A DNA stretch of 64,000 nt from Actinomycetes bacterium. Its GTDB lineage: Bacteria; Actinomycetota; Coriobacteriia; Coriobacteriales; Eggerthellaceae. The stretch covers positions 135,774-199,773 of the forward strand of contig JAEXAI010000015.1 in the NCBI GenBank assembly GCA_023394615.1, given 5' to 3'. The stretch's first letter is position 1; every line of letters begins with the position of its first letter. The notes under the pieces were generated by a model. The model did no database searches, was not told where the DNA came from, and worked only from the letters and a program-made list of their open reading frames with translations. The translations under genes were made by a program, and so were the position numbers. Below, one piece after another: positions 26,358 to 35,000 of the stretch.

Positions 26358-27373
26358 GCGCGTCAACAGTAAGAATGGCCCAGGGTCTGCGCGATTTAAA
26401 GGTTGCCAAAGACGTGGGTGCGATGAACGATCTCCGTGTGTTCGAAGAGGAATACGAGACGTATGGCACCGTGTTTTGGGAAGGCGACCAGCGTCATTAT
26501 CTGGTCAGCCAAAGTTTCGAAACTATTTGCGCGCAGGTGGCAGAATTGGAGCTTAAAGAGCGTTACCCGCTGCCGGTCCTCACGAACATACAGCGCAAAC
26601 TGGTACCCAGCGGCTGGGAAGAGGAAATCGCCCAGCAGGTGAAGGTGGATGCGTGCAACGAAATGCGCCTAGACTACCCAGAGCGTTTGTGGGAGACGGC
26701 TCTGCAGGTTGCGGATGGCCACCGCAATGATGCCGCTGCTGTGTTGCTCGCGCCGATTAAGGATGAGTTGGAAGGAACCTTTGATTCCGAGCGCATCATG
26801 CTATTCGAGAAGATGGTGGGTCGTCTGTATCTACGTCGGAACCTTACAAGCGACAGTTATGCCCTGCTCAAGCAGTGGATTTGGGAAGAGCGCCAGGAAA
26901 TGGCGAACGACGTGGCCGAGCAAGACTCGCTCTGCACCGACTTCTATGGTTTTGCCTATCGCGACGCTGTACCGGCTGGCAACCCGAGCGGTGATGTGAT
27001 TGGTGTTGAGGCATCTGACAACCGCAGCTGCGCCCCTGCGCAGTATTGGGCGGACGCTTGTCTGAAAACTTTGGTGGAGCGCAGGGTCAAAGTGCAGCAG
27101 ACAGGCGCGCAAACCTCCCCGATATTTCATCGCAAATGCTGGCATGGTCGCAATGTGCGCCCGATGGAGGTGCGACGGGGGTTTTTGGAGAACTTGAAGC
27201 AACTCTATGATGCGGATTTTTTCGCGCTGCTCGATGCGGTTGATGCTCTTCCCGTGGCCATTGATGAGCGTGCCTTCCTAGAAGAGTGTGATCGACTGCG
27301 CCGCGAAGACCTTTCAGCGTGTTTGCGTGTATGGGAGTACTTCGGTAGGCAATGGGGTGTAAAAATGCCTTGA
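26354..27373 (+). CDS. Uncharacterised protein translationally coupled to the ABC ATPase
   Basis: The ATG at 26354 overlaps the ATPase stop (ATGA), giving a 339-residue protein. It is soluble, charged and probably helical, with many Glu, Arg and Trp ('WIWEERQEMANDVAEQDSLC', about residues 175-194). A His/Cys-containing segment 'SPIFHRKCWHGRNVRPMEVRRGF' (about 256-278) could bind metal or nucleic acid. I see no known domain. Tight coupling to an ABC ATPase and a zinc-ribbon protein suggests a cytosolic three-protein machine; that is inference from gene order only. Confidence 0.7.
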   Translation: MSASTVRMAQGLRDLKVAKDVGAMNDLRVFEEEYETYGTVFWEGDQRHYLVSQSFETICAQVAELELKERYPLPVLTNIQRKLVPSGWEEEIAQQVKVDACNEMRLDYPERLWETALQVADGHRNDAAAVLLAPIKDELEGTFDSERIMLFEKMVGRLYLRRNLTSDSYALLKQWIWEERQEMANDVAEQDSLCTDFYGFAYRDAVPAGNPSGDVIGVEASDNRSCAPAQYWADACLKTLVERRVKVQQTGAQTSPIFHRKCWHGRNVRPMEVRRGFLENLKQLYDADFFALLDAVDALPVAIDERAFLEECDRLRREDLSACLRVWEYFGRQWGVKMP

Positions 27374-27518
27374 AAAATAGGCGAATCAGAACGAGGCTTT
27401 ACCATGGTTGGAACATAGTAGGACAACTCGATTCATCAGAATGGTTTCAAATGAGACCGTAATAATCAATAGAGCGGTAGTATTTGCCAAAAGGCGTTAA
27501 CAAAAAGGAGAAGTTATC

Positions 27519-27842
27519 ATGGAAGATCTGAATGGAAGCTCATTCGACGAGAAAATCTACGATGAGTGCGAGAAATGCCTGGTGCTGTTCTCTCGCAAGG
27601 ATTGCCACGTGTGCAAGGAAGTGCATCCTCTGCTGCTGGATATTGAGGGTGACTACAAAGACAGCGACTTCAAGTTCTATCACGTGGATGTGGAAGACCA
27701 GCATGACCTGTTTTCCCGCTTCTCGCTGAAGGGTGTGCCGCAAGTGCTGTTCTTCAACGACGGTGAGTTCGTGGGTAAGTTGGCCGGCAAAAAGGAAGAC
27801 GAGGCCTACACTGACAAAATCGATGAAATCCTAGCCAGCTAA
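27519..27842 (+). CDS. Thioredoxin-family protein
   Basis: This 107-residue thioredoxin-fold protein has the active-site motif CHVC (about residues 31-34, in 'SRKDCHVCKEVHP') in place of the classical CGPC. The cis-proline loop is present ('KGVPQVLFFNDGEFVGKLAG', about residues 72-91). It has no signal peptide, so it works in the cytosol as a disulfide reductase or oxidase. The unusual CxxC pair should change its redox potential. It has a good ribosome site (AAAAGGAGAAG) and is followed by two terminators, so it is probably a single-gene unit. Confidence 0.88.
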   Translation: MEDLNGSSFDEKIYDECEKCLVLFSRKDCHVCKEVHPLLLDIEGDYKDSDFKFYHVDVEDQHDLFSRFSLKGVPQVLFFNDGEFVGKLAGKKEDEAYTDKIDEILAS

Positions 27843-27856
27843 ACCTGTCAGTAGGA

Positions 27857-27876
27857 CGTGTCGTTTGACACGTTTT
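27857..27876 (+). terminator. Terminator after thioredoxin gene, within a REP-like unit
   Basis: CGTGTC (27857-27862) and GACACG (27867-27872) flank GTTT and are followed by TTTT. It is part of a sequence related to the repeats at 15271 and 15303. Confidence 0.6.
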
Positions 27877-27918
27877 CGGCGCTGTCGAAGTGAGCGACCA
27901 GTTCGCTGGTTGAAGCCG

Positions 27919-27956
27919 GGCGGCTGCTTCCTTGTGGGGGAGCGGCCGCCTTTATT
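27919..27956 (+). terminator. Second, stronger terminator
   Basis: GGCGGCTGCT (27919-27928) pairs with AGCGGCCGCC (27941-27950) with one wobble pair. TTTATT follows. Confidence 0.7.
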
Positions 27957-28066
27957 CGATGTGCGAATCAAACAAAGGCGCGCTTGTCGGTGGGATTTCA
28001 CTTTAATTGAGCAGATTCGTGCTTTACCCGCAGCGTTGGCCAACGGCTTGCTGAGTTGTTGTTCGC

Positions 28067-28201
28067 TCATCCCTCAAGGAATTCCTCGAAGTAGTCTTTT
28101 ACTTCTTTTGGGGCTTGAAAGAAATCGACGCCCAGAACGGATTTGTACTCGTTTTCTCCGAACTGAGTAGCGAGTGTGTGCACGTCCTGCAGAACTAACA
28201 A
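28067..28201 (-). pseudogene. C-terminal remnant or small unknown protein
   Basis: On the minus strand a protein-like tail of about 40 residues ('ATQFGENEYKSVLGVDFFQ', then 'APKEVKDYFEEFLEG') ends at a TGA at 28067-28069. A TAG stop lies in frame about 45 codons upstream, and there is no ATG start with a ribosome site between, so this is probably the end of a gene that has lost its front. A near-repeat GCACGTNCTGCAGAA occurs at about 28177 and 28210, at the broken side. The family is not recognised. The rest of 27957-28298 shows no gene. Confidence 0.4.
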
Positions 28202-28298
28202 CAGCTAAATATGCACGTTCTGCAGAAACCCACCTGATATCCCTGCCATGAAAGAAGAAGCGGTCGAATGCCTCGCATTGACAATCGACCACAATTAT

Positions 28299-29735
28299 CT
28301 ATCGTCCGTGACTTTCAGAAGCAACACGCGCGCAGGGAACGCTCGGCGTTTCGGGGGTGGCGCCGCACGATGCGTGCTCGAACCCTGCATTCAGCCTGCG
28401 GACGCTGGGTGACAAGGCAAGCATTGCGGCCATTGCCAGAATAACAACTCCGTCAGTGGCGAAGAACCCGGGAACTCCCAAGGCTTCCGCAGCTACGCCG
28501 CCAAAAGCCGTGCCTAAAGGGACCGCCAAGCCCAGTGATGCCGAGAACAATCCCATCACGCGTCCTAGCTTGTCCTCGCCGATGCTCTTTTGCAGAATGG
28601 TCATAAGCGGGCTGCTAAATCCTGCACAGGCGAATGCCATGATGCCCATCAGCAGGGCGAATGCCGCGAAGGCGGATTCGGGCAACAGCCCTGCTGCTAA
28701 AGTTGCACCGCCCACCACTGCGGCAGCGCCTACGATAATACGTGCCAAGTGCGCCCTGTCGCCCAAGGCCATCAGGGCAAGGGATCCCAGCAGCATTCCG
28801 ATTCCGAATACGGCCGTCACCAATGAAGCTTGGTACCCATTACCGCCGAAGTGCGATGACACCATCAAAGGCAAAAGCGAATCGAGCGGTCCATAGGCCA
28901 TCATGCCCAACACCACGCCTGCAACCAGTACCAGCACTCCTTTGTTCGATGAGAGGGCCGTAAAACCTTCGCGCATGTTCAACCACGCACTCTGTTGCTC
29001 TACTGCGACGTGTTCTATCCTAGGAACTGCGGCAACGCACATGGTAAGTGCTGCAGCAACAGCCCCAGTCGCATGCACGAACAGCACCATCTGCAAACCT
29101 AGTGTGGTGTAGAGCAGAATGCCCAAGGCGGGTGCGAAAATCATCGATGCGCTGGAAAGCACGGCATCCAAGGTGTTGATGCGCAGCAGGTGCACCTCCG
29201 GCACCAATAGGGGCATAGTGGCGTTGAATGCCGGAGTGCGGAATGCCTGCGCCACGCCACACGCCGTGGCGAACACCAACACCAAGGGAAGCGATGCGTG
29301 ACCGATGGCGACTGCAATGCCCACTGATAATGCAGTTGCCGCCATAAAGAAATCGCAGCCGATGATGATGGCCTTGCGACTGAAACGGTCGGCAACCAAA
29401 CCACCTATGGGGGAAAGCAGTCCTATCGGCAAAAAGGCGCATACGTATACCGTCGCCAGGGCCAACGGACTTGCGGTGCTTTGCGTAACGTACCACACCG
29501 CAGCATAACTCGCAGCCATGGATGCGAAGCTGGAAAGCGCGAATCCTGTCCAAATCGTTGCTACTACTGCCAGCCAATGCGCGGGCAGAGTTTGTCCCGA
29601 TGCGGTGCGGAGTTTGGCGTTTGCCAGTTCGCTTTCTGTGACAATCAGCTCACCTTCTGCGGCGATCGGATTGTTCTCTGTGGCAATCTTCCCGCTGCCC
29701 ACCTCTTCTTTTTCTGCTTTCGTGTTCACGATCAT
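28299..29735 (-). CDS. MFS transporter, drug-efflux/transmembrane secretion type
   Basis: The ATG at 29735 has AGGAG upstream and gives 478 residues; the frame opens 18 codons earlier without such a site. A charged N-terminal tail of about 50 residues precedes 12 predicted membrane spans. The MFS motif A-like loop 'GGLVADRFSRKAIIIG' (about residues 111-126) lies between spans 2 and 3. The overall pattern fits the MFS_3 group (enterobactin-exporter/macrolide-efflux type proteins). No substrate can be assigned from the sequence. The gene stands alone on the minus strand. Confidence 0.85.
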   Translation of the reverse strand: MIVNTKAEKEEVGSGKIATENNPIAAEGELIVTESELANAKLRTASGQTLPAHWLAVVATIWTGFALSSFASMAASYAAVWYVTQSTASPLALATVYVCAFLPIGLLSPIGGLVADRFSRKAIIIGCDFFMAATALSVGIAVAIGHASLPLVLVFATACGVAQAFRTPAFNATMPLLVPEVHLLRINTLDAVLSSASMIFAPALGILLYTTLGLQMVLFVHATGAVAAALTMCVAAVPRIEHVAVEQQSAWLNMREGFTALSSNKGVLVLVAGVVLGMMAYGPLDSLLPLMVSSHFGGNGYQASLVTAVFGIGMLLGSLALMALGDRAHLARIIVGAAAVVGGATLAAGLLPESAFAAFALLMGIMAFACAGFSSPLMTILQKSIGEDKLGRVMGLFSASLGLAVPLGTAFGGVAAEALGVPGFFATDGVVILAMAAMLALSPSVRRLNAGFEHASCGATPETPSVPCARVASESHGR

Positions 29736-30025
29736 GCTCCTTGCACTGAATGAACCCAGTGCGCGATGCGCACCTTTTCTTAGCTCCAACTATGCGGTTG
29801 CGGGCTGGTTGCTTCCAGCGTTTCGGGTTTGCAATTGGGGGAAAGAATTGGTTGCTGCGTAAGGATTTCACGCTCGTGCCACGGTAATCTAGGAGCGTTT
29901 CTCTCTGCTTTAACAAGGATGCTATCGAACATTGGCCAAAATGCGCCATTGAACGATTGCAGAAGCCTGCAAGATGGGCCTGAGCGTATCCGAGCTCTAA
30001 ACGGCAATCGAAGCTGCTGGATCGT

Positions 30026-30274
30026 TTAGAGCCCAAGGCTATTTCGAAGCGCTCTGTTTTTCGCGGCCCATCCCGGGGTTTTCGGTGGGAAGTCTTTGCC
30101 CATGTGAGCGGCAAGAACGGCAGCAATCTCGTTGAAACCTGCCGGGTCGTCCATTTGAGCGCAGGTGATGCGAATAACTTTCACTTCAGGATGAGCAACG
30201 CTGTCAAATGGCGTGGACATCGGGTCGTCTGTGATCTCAAGGGCGACGTTGAACTCGGGCCAGTACATACTCAT
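30026..30274 (-). CDS. Small conserved protein of unknown function
   Basis: This 82-residue protein has an excellent ribosome binding site (GAGGAGG, 5 bases before the ATG at 30274), so it is likely a true gene despite its size. The pattern 'YWPEFNVALEITDDP...HPEVKVIRITCAQMDDP' resembles the core of small PD-(D/E)XK-type endonuclease-like domains ('ALEI.DDP'), but with too few catalytic residues visible to claim activity. The tail 'PPKTPGWAAKNRALRNSLGL' is basic. It may be the C-terminal half of a longer family that starts here as a short form. Tandem 19-base repeats lie just upstream (30323). Confidence 0.6.
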   Translation of the reverse strand: MSMYWPEFNVALEITDDPMSTPFDSVAHPEVKVIRITCAQMDDPAGFNEIAAVLAAHMGKDFPPKTPGWAAKNRALRNSLGL

Positions 30275-30322
30275 AGTTCCTCCTCGATACGATTTGTCTG
30301 CAGTGTCACAATCATAGAAGCT

Positions 30323-30363
30323 AAACCTTACAGATACCTATTGAAAACCTTACAGAAACCTAT
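30323..30363. promoter_or_regulatory. Tandem direct repeat with 22-bp period upstream of the 30274 gene
   Basis: AAACCTTACAGATACCTAT (30323-30341) and AAACCTTACAGAAACCTAT (30345-30363) differ at one base. A 22-bp period is two helical turns, as in LytTR/AgrA-type binding sites. It lies 50-90 bases before the small gene's ATG. Confidence 0.5.
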
Positions 30364-30439
30364 CGCAAAGAAACGCATGCCCGTGCACAGCCATTTGCTA
30401 CCTCCCTCGCTAGAGACAGCATGCTCCAGACCGGGTTCG

Positions 30440-30835
30440 TCAATTCCTTTCCTCGGCCGAGTCTGTTACTGCAATTGCAATAGCGGATGCGCAGTCGCCT
30501 TCGTGTGTTATTGAAAGGAATATCTGGTGAACCTCCGTATATTCAAGGTAATGCGCGAAGTCGCCGTACATATTGATGTGGGGTGCCCCGTGAAGATCAT
30601 GAATTACTTCGATTATGCGTGGGTCTTTCCAGTGATTAGGAGAAATGCCACATACGGCTTTCGTCACTGCTTCCTTTGCCGCGAAGATGCCAGCAAACGA
30701 TTCTGCTGGTATCGCCTTGCTTGAGGCGTGCTCGCGTTCGGAAGAGGAAAAAGTTCGCTGCTCAAAGGCGTGCATTTCAAGCATGCGCTCCATCTCGGGT
30801 ACATTCACCATGTCTATGCCCACCCCGACAATCAT
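30440..30835 (-). CDS. acpS: Holo-ACP synthase (4'-phosphopantetheinyl transferase, AcpS type)
   Basis: Starting at the ATG at 30835 this is a 131-residue AcpS-size protein. It has 'VGVGIDMVNVPEM' at the N-terminus (the Asp of GID binds Mg2+) and 'FAGIFAAKEAVTKAV' (about residues 53-67, with the KEA signature Glu and Lys), then 'ITHEGDCASAIAIA' near the end. AcpS moves phosphopantetheine from CoA to a serine of acyl carrier protein. It is the last gene of a five-gene minus-strand operon that also encodes an ACP, so it probably primes that ACP. An alternative ATG at 30859 would overlap the butyrate kinase end. Confidence 0.85.
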   Translation of the reverse strand: MIVGVGIDMVNVPEMERMLEMHAFEQRTFSSSEREHASSKAIPAESFAGIFAAKEAVTKAVCGISPNHWKDPRIIEVIHDLHGAPHINMYGDFAHYLEYTEVHQIFLSITHEGDCASAIAIAVTDSAEERN

Positions 30836-30839
30836 CGCT

Positions 30840-31973
30840 TTACTCTTCTTCGCACTCATGAAGGCGTTCGGGGGACCATACGGGGATGCCGGTGTACGCA
30901 AGAGGTCCGTGCTCCAACGCGTGCAGTGCACCATGGGCCAGTGCTTCCATCTCGAATTCTCCGGTAAGCACTTTAATGGGTGCAATCTTTTCCGCCCAGC
31001 GTCGGATGCCTTGAGTTAGGTACTCATCATGTGCGATGCCCCCCGTGAGCACGATGGCATCGCAGTGACCCTCAAGCGCCACATACATAGCACCTATGTA
31101 TTTTGCAATCTGATAAATGAAAGCATCGTATACGTTTTTGGCATAGATGTCGCCTTCCTCGATGCGTTTTACTATCTCGCGAGCATCATAGGTGCCCAAC
31201 AGATCCACAAGCCCGCCTTTTGAGCGTACGAACCTCGTTGCGCTTTGGCGCGTCTCTCCGCGTTCCATGGCATCAAAGGCGTATTCAATCATGTCAACCG
31301 CAGGTATCGAACCAGTGCGCGTTGGGGCCATGGGTCCATCGCCGTTCAGGTTGTCATTGGTGTCGACCATGCGGCCCTTCTGGTGTGCCGTTACAGAGAC
31401 TCCGCCTCCAATATGGCATACTATCAGGTTCAATTCCTCATAAGGACGTCCAAAATCGTCCGCAACATGCTTTGCCGTCTCCTTCTGGTTCAAAGCATGT
31501 GCATAGCAATTGCGGTATTTCCCCGCTATTCCCAAAAGGCGTGCAACCTGCCGCATCTCGTCCGTGGCGGGGCTGTTAGTCATGAATGCGGGTTTTCCTG
31601 TTTGCAGGCTTAGCTGATAGCAAATCTGGCAAGCTAAATTGGCTGGATGGCTGGAGAAGATTTCGTCATGGGCTTGCTGTACCATAAGCGCGTTCACTTC
31701 AAAGGTGCCTCCTATGTGGCTTGCTTGCCCGCCACCCCTTCCAGAGAATGCGTTTATTTCTTCGAGTCTCACCCCATGGTCAGCAAGAGCCTGTTCAATC
31801 TGCTTGATGCGAAAAGGAATCGAGTCATTGTTGCAGGAGAATTCTGCAAGATCCCCATCAGTCAAATCTAGGTTGAGCTTCCATAGGCATTCTTTTTCTT
31901 CAAATAAAGCAAGCTTGGTCGAAGTCGATCCAGGATTCACGCATAGTATCAAACCGCATCGTTTTCCCATCAT
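30840..31973 (-). CDS. buk: Butyrate kinase
   Basis: This 377-residue ASKHA-fold kinase begins 'CGLILCVNPGSTSTKLALFE', the phosphate-binding start of acetate/butyrate kinases. 'HIGGGVSVTAHQKGRMVDTNDNLNGDGPMAPTR' (about residues 185-217, cited in parts) and 'VLTGGIAHDEYL' are typical of the Buk subgroup and not of AckA. The enzyme makes ATP and an acid from butyryl-phosphate (or branched acyl-phosphates). It starts in an ATGA overlap with the phosphotransacylase stop, so the two are coupled, as in clostridial ptb-buk operons. The partners ACP and AcpS in the same operon are unusual for Buk. Confidence 0.92.
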   Translation of the reverse strand: MMGKRCGLILCVNPGSTSTKLALFEEKECLWKLNLDLTDGDLAEFSCNNDSIPFRIKQIEQALADHGVRLEEINAFSGRGGGQASHIGGTFEVNALMVQQAHDEIFSSHPANLACQICYQLSLQTGKPAFMTNSPATDEMRQVARLLGIAGKYRNCYAHALNQKETAKHVADDFGRPYEELNLIVCHIGGGVSVTAHQKGRMVDTNDNLNGDGPMAPTRTGSIPAVDMIEYAFDAMERGETRQSATRFVRSKGGLVDLLGTYDAREIVKRIEEGDIYAKNVYDAFIYQIAKYIGAMYVALEGHCDAIVLTGGIAHDEYLTQGIRRWAEKIAPIKVLTGEFEMEALAHGALHALEHGPLAYTGIPVWSPERLHECEEE

Positions 31974-33001
31974 TGTAGACTCTCCTTGACTCGATGAGAA
32001 TGTGCAGATGCGCGCACGCAGGACATGGCGATATTCCCAATAATTTCTTCAACGCTTGCCGAACGGGAACAGTCGCAAACGATTCTTTTGAAGCCCTGCA
32101 GAAGCGGCCCATAAGCAGACCCTTTTGCGAATAGTTGAACTCCTTTCACCATCAAGTTCCCTGCGTTCAGGTCGGGCCAGACCACAATGTTCGTCTTTCC
32201 TGCTACGGTGCTTTCCCGGGAGACCTTCTTCTTTGCGCTCAACGGGTTTAACGCTGCATCAAGCTGGAATTCGCCGTCTATGGCAAGGTCGGGTCGCATC
32301 TGCTGTGCTTCGGCGACTGCGCGACGCACTTTTTCGACTAACCCTCCATCGGCTGAACCCGCTGTCGAATACGAAAGCAGTGCGCAACGGGGGTTCCAGC
32401 CCATAAGGTCTGCGACCGAGTCGCAGCAGCTTATGGCAATGGATGCGAGCTGCTCGTAGGTTGGATTGGCGCAGACTGCAGAATCTCCAAATGCCAAAAG
32501 GGTCCCTTCACTTCCTGCAAATCCCGGGATATCGAATATGCCGAAAGATGAAGGAGTCATGATGCCCTTTTCAAGCCCTATGAATGATTGTGCGGCAAGA
32601 ATAACATCTCCCGTGCTCGCCTCGATTCCTGCGAACGCAACATCAGCATCTCCTGTGGACACAAGCGCCATCGATAGGTTCAATGGATCTTTCAGACGCC
32701 TTCTCGCTGCCTTTGGGCCAAAGATTGCCCCATCGATTGATGCGTACTTGTCTGCTATGTATCCAACCGTATCCTCGTCTGTGGGTTCGATGATCCGAAT
32801 GCAATTAGGCGAAATGCCAGATGCATTCAACTTTTCCGTCAATAATTCTCGGTTTCCAATGAGAATGGGTTCAGCAATGCTTTGTTCCAAAACTGCGCAC
32901 ACTGCTTGGAACATAGTGTCGTTATGGGCTTCTGGAAACACGACACGTTGCGGGTTCTCCTTGGCGCAAGATATGAACGCGCTTGTAAGGCTTCGTTCCA
33001 T
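31970..33001 (-). CDS. ptb: Phosphate acetyl/butyryltransferase
   Basis: The ATG at 33001 has AGGAG 7 bases upstream and gives 343 residues; the longer frame upstream lacks this. 'RVVFPEAHNDTMFQAVCAVLEQ' and 'NPRCALLSYSTAGSADG' (about residues 210-226) and 'KTNIVVWPDLNAGNLMVKGVQ' are the signature stretches of the Pta/Ptb family. These enzymes exchange acyl-CoA and phosphate for acyl-phosphate. Next to butyrate kinase the likely pathway is acyl-CoA or acyl-ACP to acyl-phosphate to acid plus ATP. With an ACP encoded in the operon, an acyl-ACP substrate is possible but unproven. Whether acetyl or longer chains are used cannot be told from sequence alone. Confidence 0.88.
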   Translation of the reverse strand: MERSLTSAFISCAKENPQRVVFPEAHNDTMFQAVCAVLEQSIAEPILIGNRELLTEKLNASGISPNCIRIIEPTDEDTVGYIADKYASIDGAIFGPKAARRRLKDPLNLSMALVSTGDADVAFAGIEASTGDVILAAQSFIGLEKGIMTPSSFGIFDIPGFAGSEGTLLAFGDSAVCANPTYEQLASIAISCCDSVADLMGWNPRCALLSYSTAGSADGGLVEKVRRAVAEAQQMRPDLAIDGEFQLDAALNPLSAKKKVSRESTVAGKTNIVVWPDLNAGNLMVKGVQLFAKGSAYGPLLQGFKRIVCDCSRSASVEEIIGNIAMSCVRASAHSHRVKESLQ

Positions 33002-33166
33002 GAGGTTTCTCCTTTCTGGAAAGGTGAGGTCGACTGTGTGACGTGCGCAAGTCGGCCTCACCCGTGATATGGGCATTCGCTTGCAGAAAGCCGATGCGAC
33101 AAGTTGTCTTCAATGGGCCTTCTGTCTAGGTAACCTTTGTGCAGACCTTGTTTCCCGTAAACGGCG

Positions 33167-34954
33167 TTAGCGGACTATATAGTCTCCCACCTGGTATTTT
33201 GGTGGAATGACCGGTATCTGCAGATAGGAGTCGTACTTACCACCTGTATGGATGATGTGTCTGCCTGCATTGTTCGTCTCGTGGATGGTTGGGAAGAACC
33301 AGCTTTCATCGCGCACAAAGCGCGGAGCCACGTTCACACGAATCTGCTCTCCCTTATGCCAGAAGCGACTCGTGACGTTTAGTTCGATATCGCAGCAGAC
33401 AATCTGGTCGGCAGAGAGCTTCTCTTCCTTTTCATGCGACTGCACGGGATGCCACTCGGTGGATAGTTTGGGATCAAGCGCTCGATGGGAGACGCGGAAT
33501 TTGCCCCATGTTCCCGGATCGTTCTCGCCGAACACATTTGTTGGAACCACAGTGCCGTTGGCGTCTAGCTTCTGCATGTATATGAAAAGATCCATATCAT
33601 CGTTACCATCTGCTTCTACCCATAAGCGAAGCATTGGGTAACCGGTAATCTCGGTATCCTCTGTAAAGGTAAGATCGAAGTTTGCCTCACCGGTCTGGGC
33701 ATCATAGGTTACGCTTGACTCAATCGGTACCGGGCCCCTGTGCATCATCCCATCGTGAGCATCTAGGTACAGCTTTGTGTACTCTGTTCGCGCAAGAGGG
33801 AACTCACCTTCGGGGCGGTCAGTCGCATAGTCGAAGTCGTAGGCATCCATCACCTGCATGCGCACTTTGGGTGTCAGTTCCCATCCGTTGTAGATATTCT
33901 TGAGATAGCGATCATAAAAGCGTTTAAGATCCTCGCGATATTTCGGGTCGTTGAAATCGGGCCACTCGAATTCACGATGGAAGCGAATCCATTTCATTCG
34001 GCTGTGCATGCGCTGAAATGCTTCCACAGTGCCACGCAGGTGCATGGGGTGTTGGAAGCCAGCACCTACATAGGCAGGAATGCGAATTTTGTCAAAACAA
34101 GCTATTCTGTCACGCCAGTAGTCATTGATTAACGGGAGGTTCCGCACTTGAGGAACGGGGTCTTCAACAAGGCTCACATCGCTGCGCATTGACCCGTAGA
34201 TCATCAATCCGAAAAGCGTGAAAGGTATGCCTCCTGGACGGAATGACTCACGGTACATGTCAGACAAACCTTCCCAAGGAGCTATGCAGGCAAGATGCTC
34301 GGGCTGTTCGGCTGCGGTGAACCATTGCCCCATTGCCAAGCCAGAATTGCCGCACATGCCCACCTTGCCGTTGCACCAAGGGAATTCAGCGATGTAATCG
34401 ATGCAATCCGCACCGTCTTTTCCATACTGTGAATTGAACCCCGTGAACTCGCCTTCAGAATGCCCCACGCCCGGCGCATCGGCGCTTACCACTGCGTATC
34501 CGTTTCTGCACCAATAGGACGGGTCGGCTCCTTCGAAGGGGGCCATAGTGGATATGGAACCTTTCGGCATGCCCATTGCTTGATGCAGGCCTGGTGTCAC
34601 CTTTGCGCCATGCCAGTGCCTCTTTCCGAATGGTGTCCAGTTGAGAATGATTGGCAAATTATTGGCGTCTTTCGGATGATAGACATCCACATATATCTTG
34701 CGCCCATCGCGCATGGGGACTTCAACATCACGTTCGTAGATGATGTCCCCATCAAGCAAGGTGGTCTCTGGCTTGAGCTCGTCATAAAAATTTGTTGCGA
34801 AACCCATGGAGAGCGGTTGTTTGCGGAAGACGAGTTCGTAATCGCCATCGTCATAGTGCACCGTTTTTGTGATGGTTTCTGCATCATTGATGAAATGCTT
34901 GTGCGCATCTGCCATCGCAAGATCGTCTGCATCTCGCTTCTTGTCAACTGCCAT
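33167..34954 (-). CDS. CocE/NonD-family (peptidase S15-like) hydrolase
   Basis: This 595-residue protein has the CocE layout: an N-terminal extension of about 80 residues, then 'VPMRDGRKIYVDVYHP' (about 80-95), an alpha/beta-hydrolase core with 'DAPGVGHSEGEFTGF' and nucleophile elbow 'CGNSGLAMGQW' (Ser about 203), and a C-terminal jelly-roll (from about 400, 'YPMLRLWVEADGNDDMDLF'). CocE enzymes cleave esters or X-Pro amides. Catalytic Ser is in place; the elbow has Gly where CocE usually has Tyr. It has no signal peptide. It sits between ACP (46 bases upstream) and phosphotransbutyrylase, so it may release or load an acyl group on the ACP. Confidence 0.83.
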   Translation of the reverse strand: MAVDKKRDADDLAMADAHKHFINDAETITKTVHYDDGDYELVFRKQPLSMGFATNFYDELKPETTLLDGDIIYERDVEVPMRDGRKIYVDVYHPKDANNLPIILNWTPFGKRHWHGAKVTPGLHQAMGMPKGSISTMAPFEGADPSYWCRNGYAVVSADAPGVGHSEGEFTGFNSQYGKDGADCIDYIAEFPWCNGKVGMCGNSGLAMGQWFTAAEQPEHLACIAPWEGLSDMYRESFRPGGIPFTLFGLMIYGSMRSDVSLVEDPVPQVRNLPLINDYWRDRIACFDKIRIPAYVGAGFQHPMHLRGTVEAFQRMHSRMKWIRFHREFEWPDFNDPKYREDLKRFYDRYLKNIYNGWELTPKVRMQVMDAYDFDYATDRPEGEFPLARTEYTKLYLDAHDGMMHRGPVPIESSVTYDAQTGEANFDLTFTEDTEITGYPMLRLWVEADGNDDMDLFIYMQKLDANGTVVPTNVFGENDPGTWGKFRVSHRALDPKLSTEWHPVQSHEKEEKLSADQIVCCDIELNVTSRFWHKGEQIRVNVAPRFVRDESWFFPTIHETNNAGRHIIHTGGKYDSYLQIPVIPPKYQVGDYIVR

Positions 34955-35000
34955 GTCGTTTCCTTCCCTTCATTCCTGAGAGTTTGTTATAGGCGAGGCT

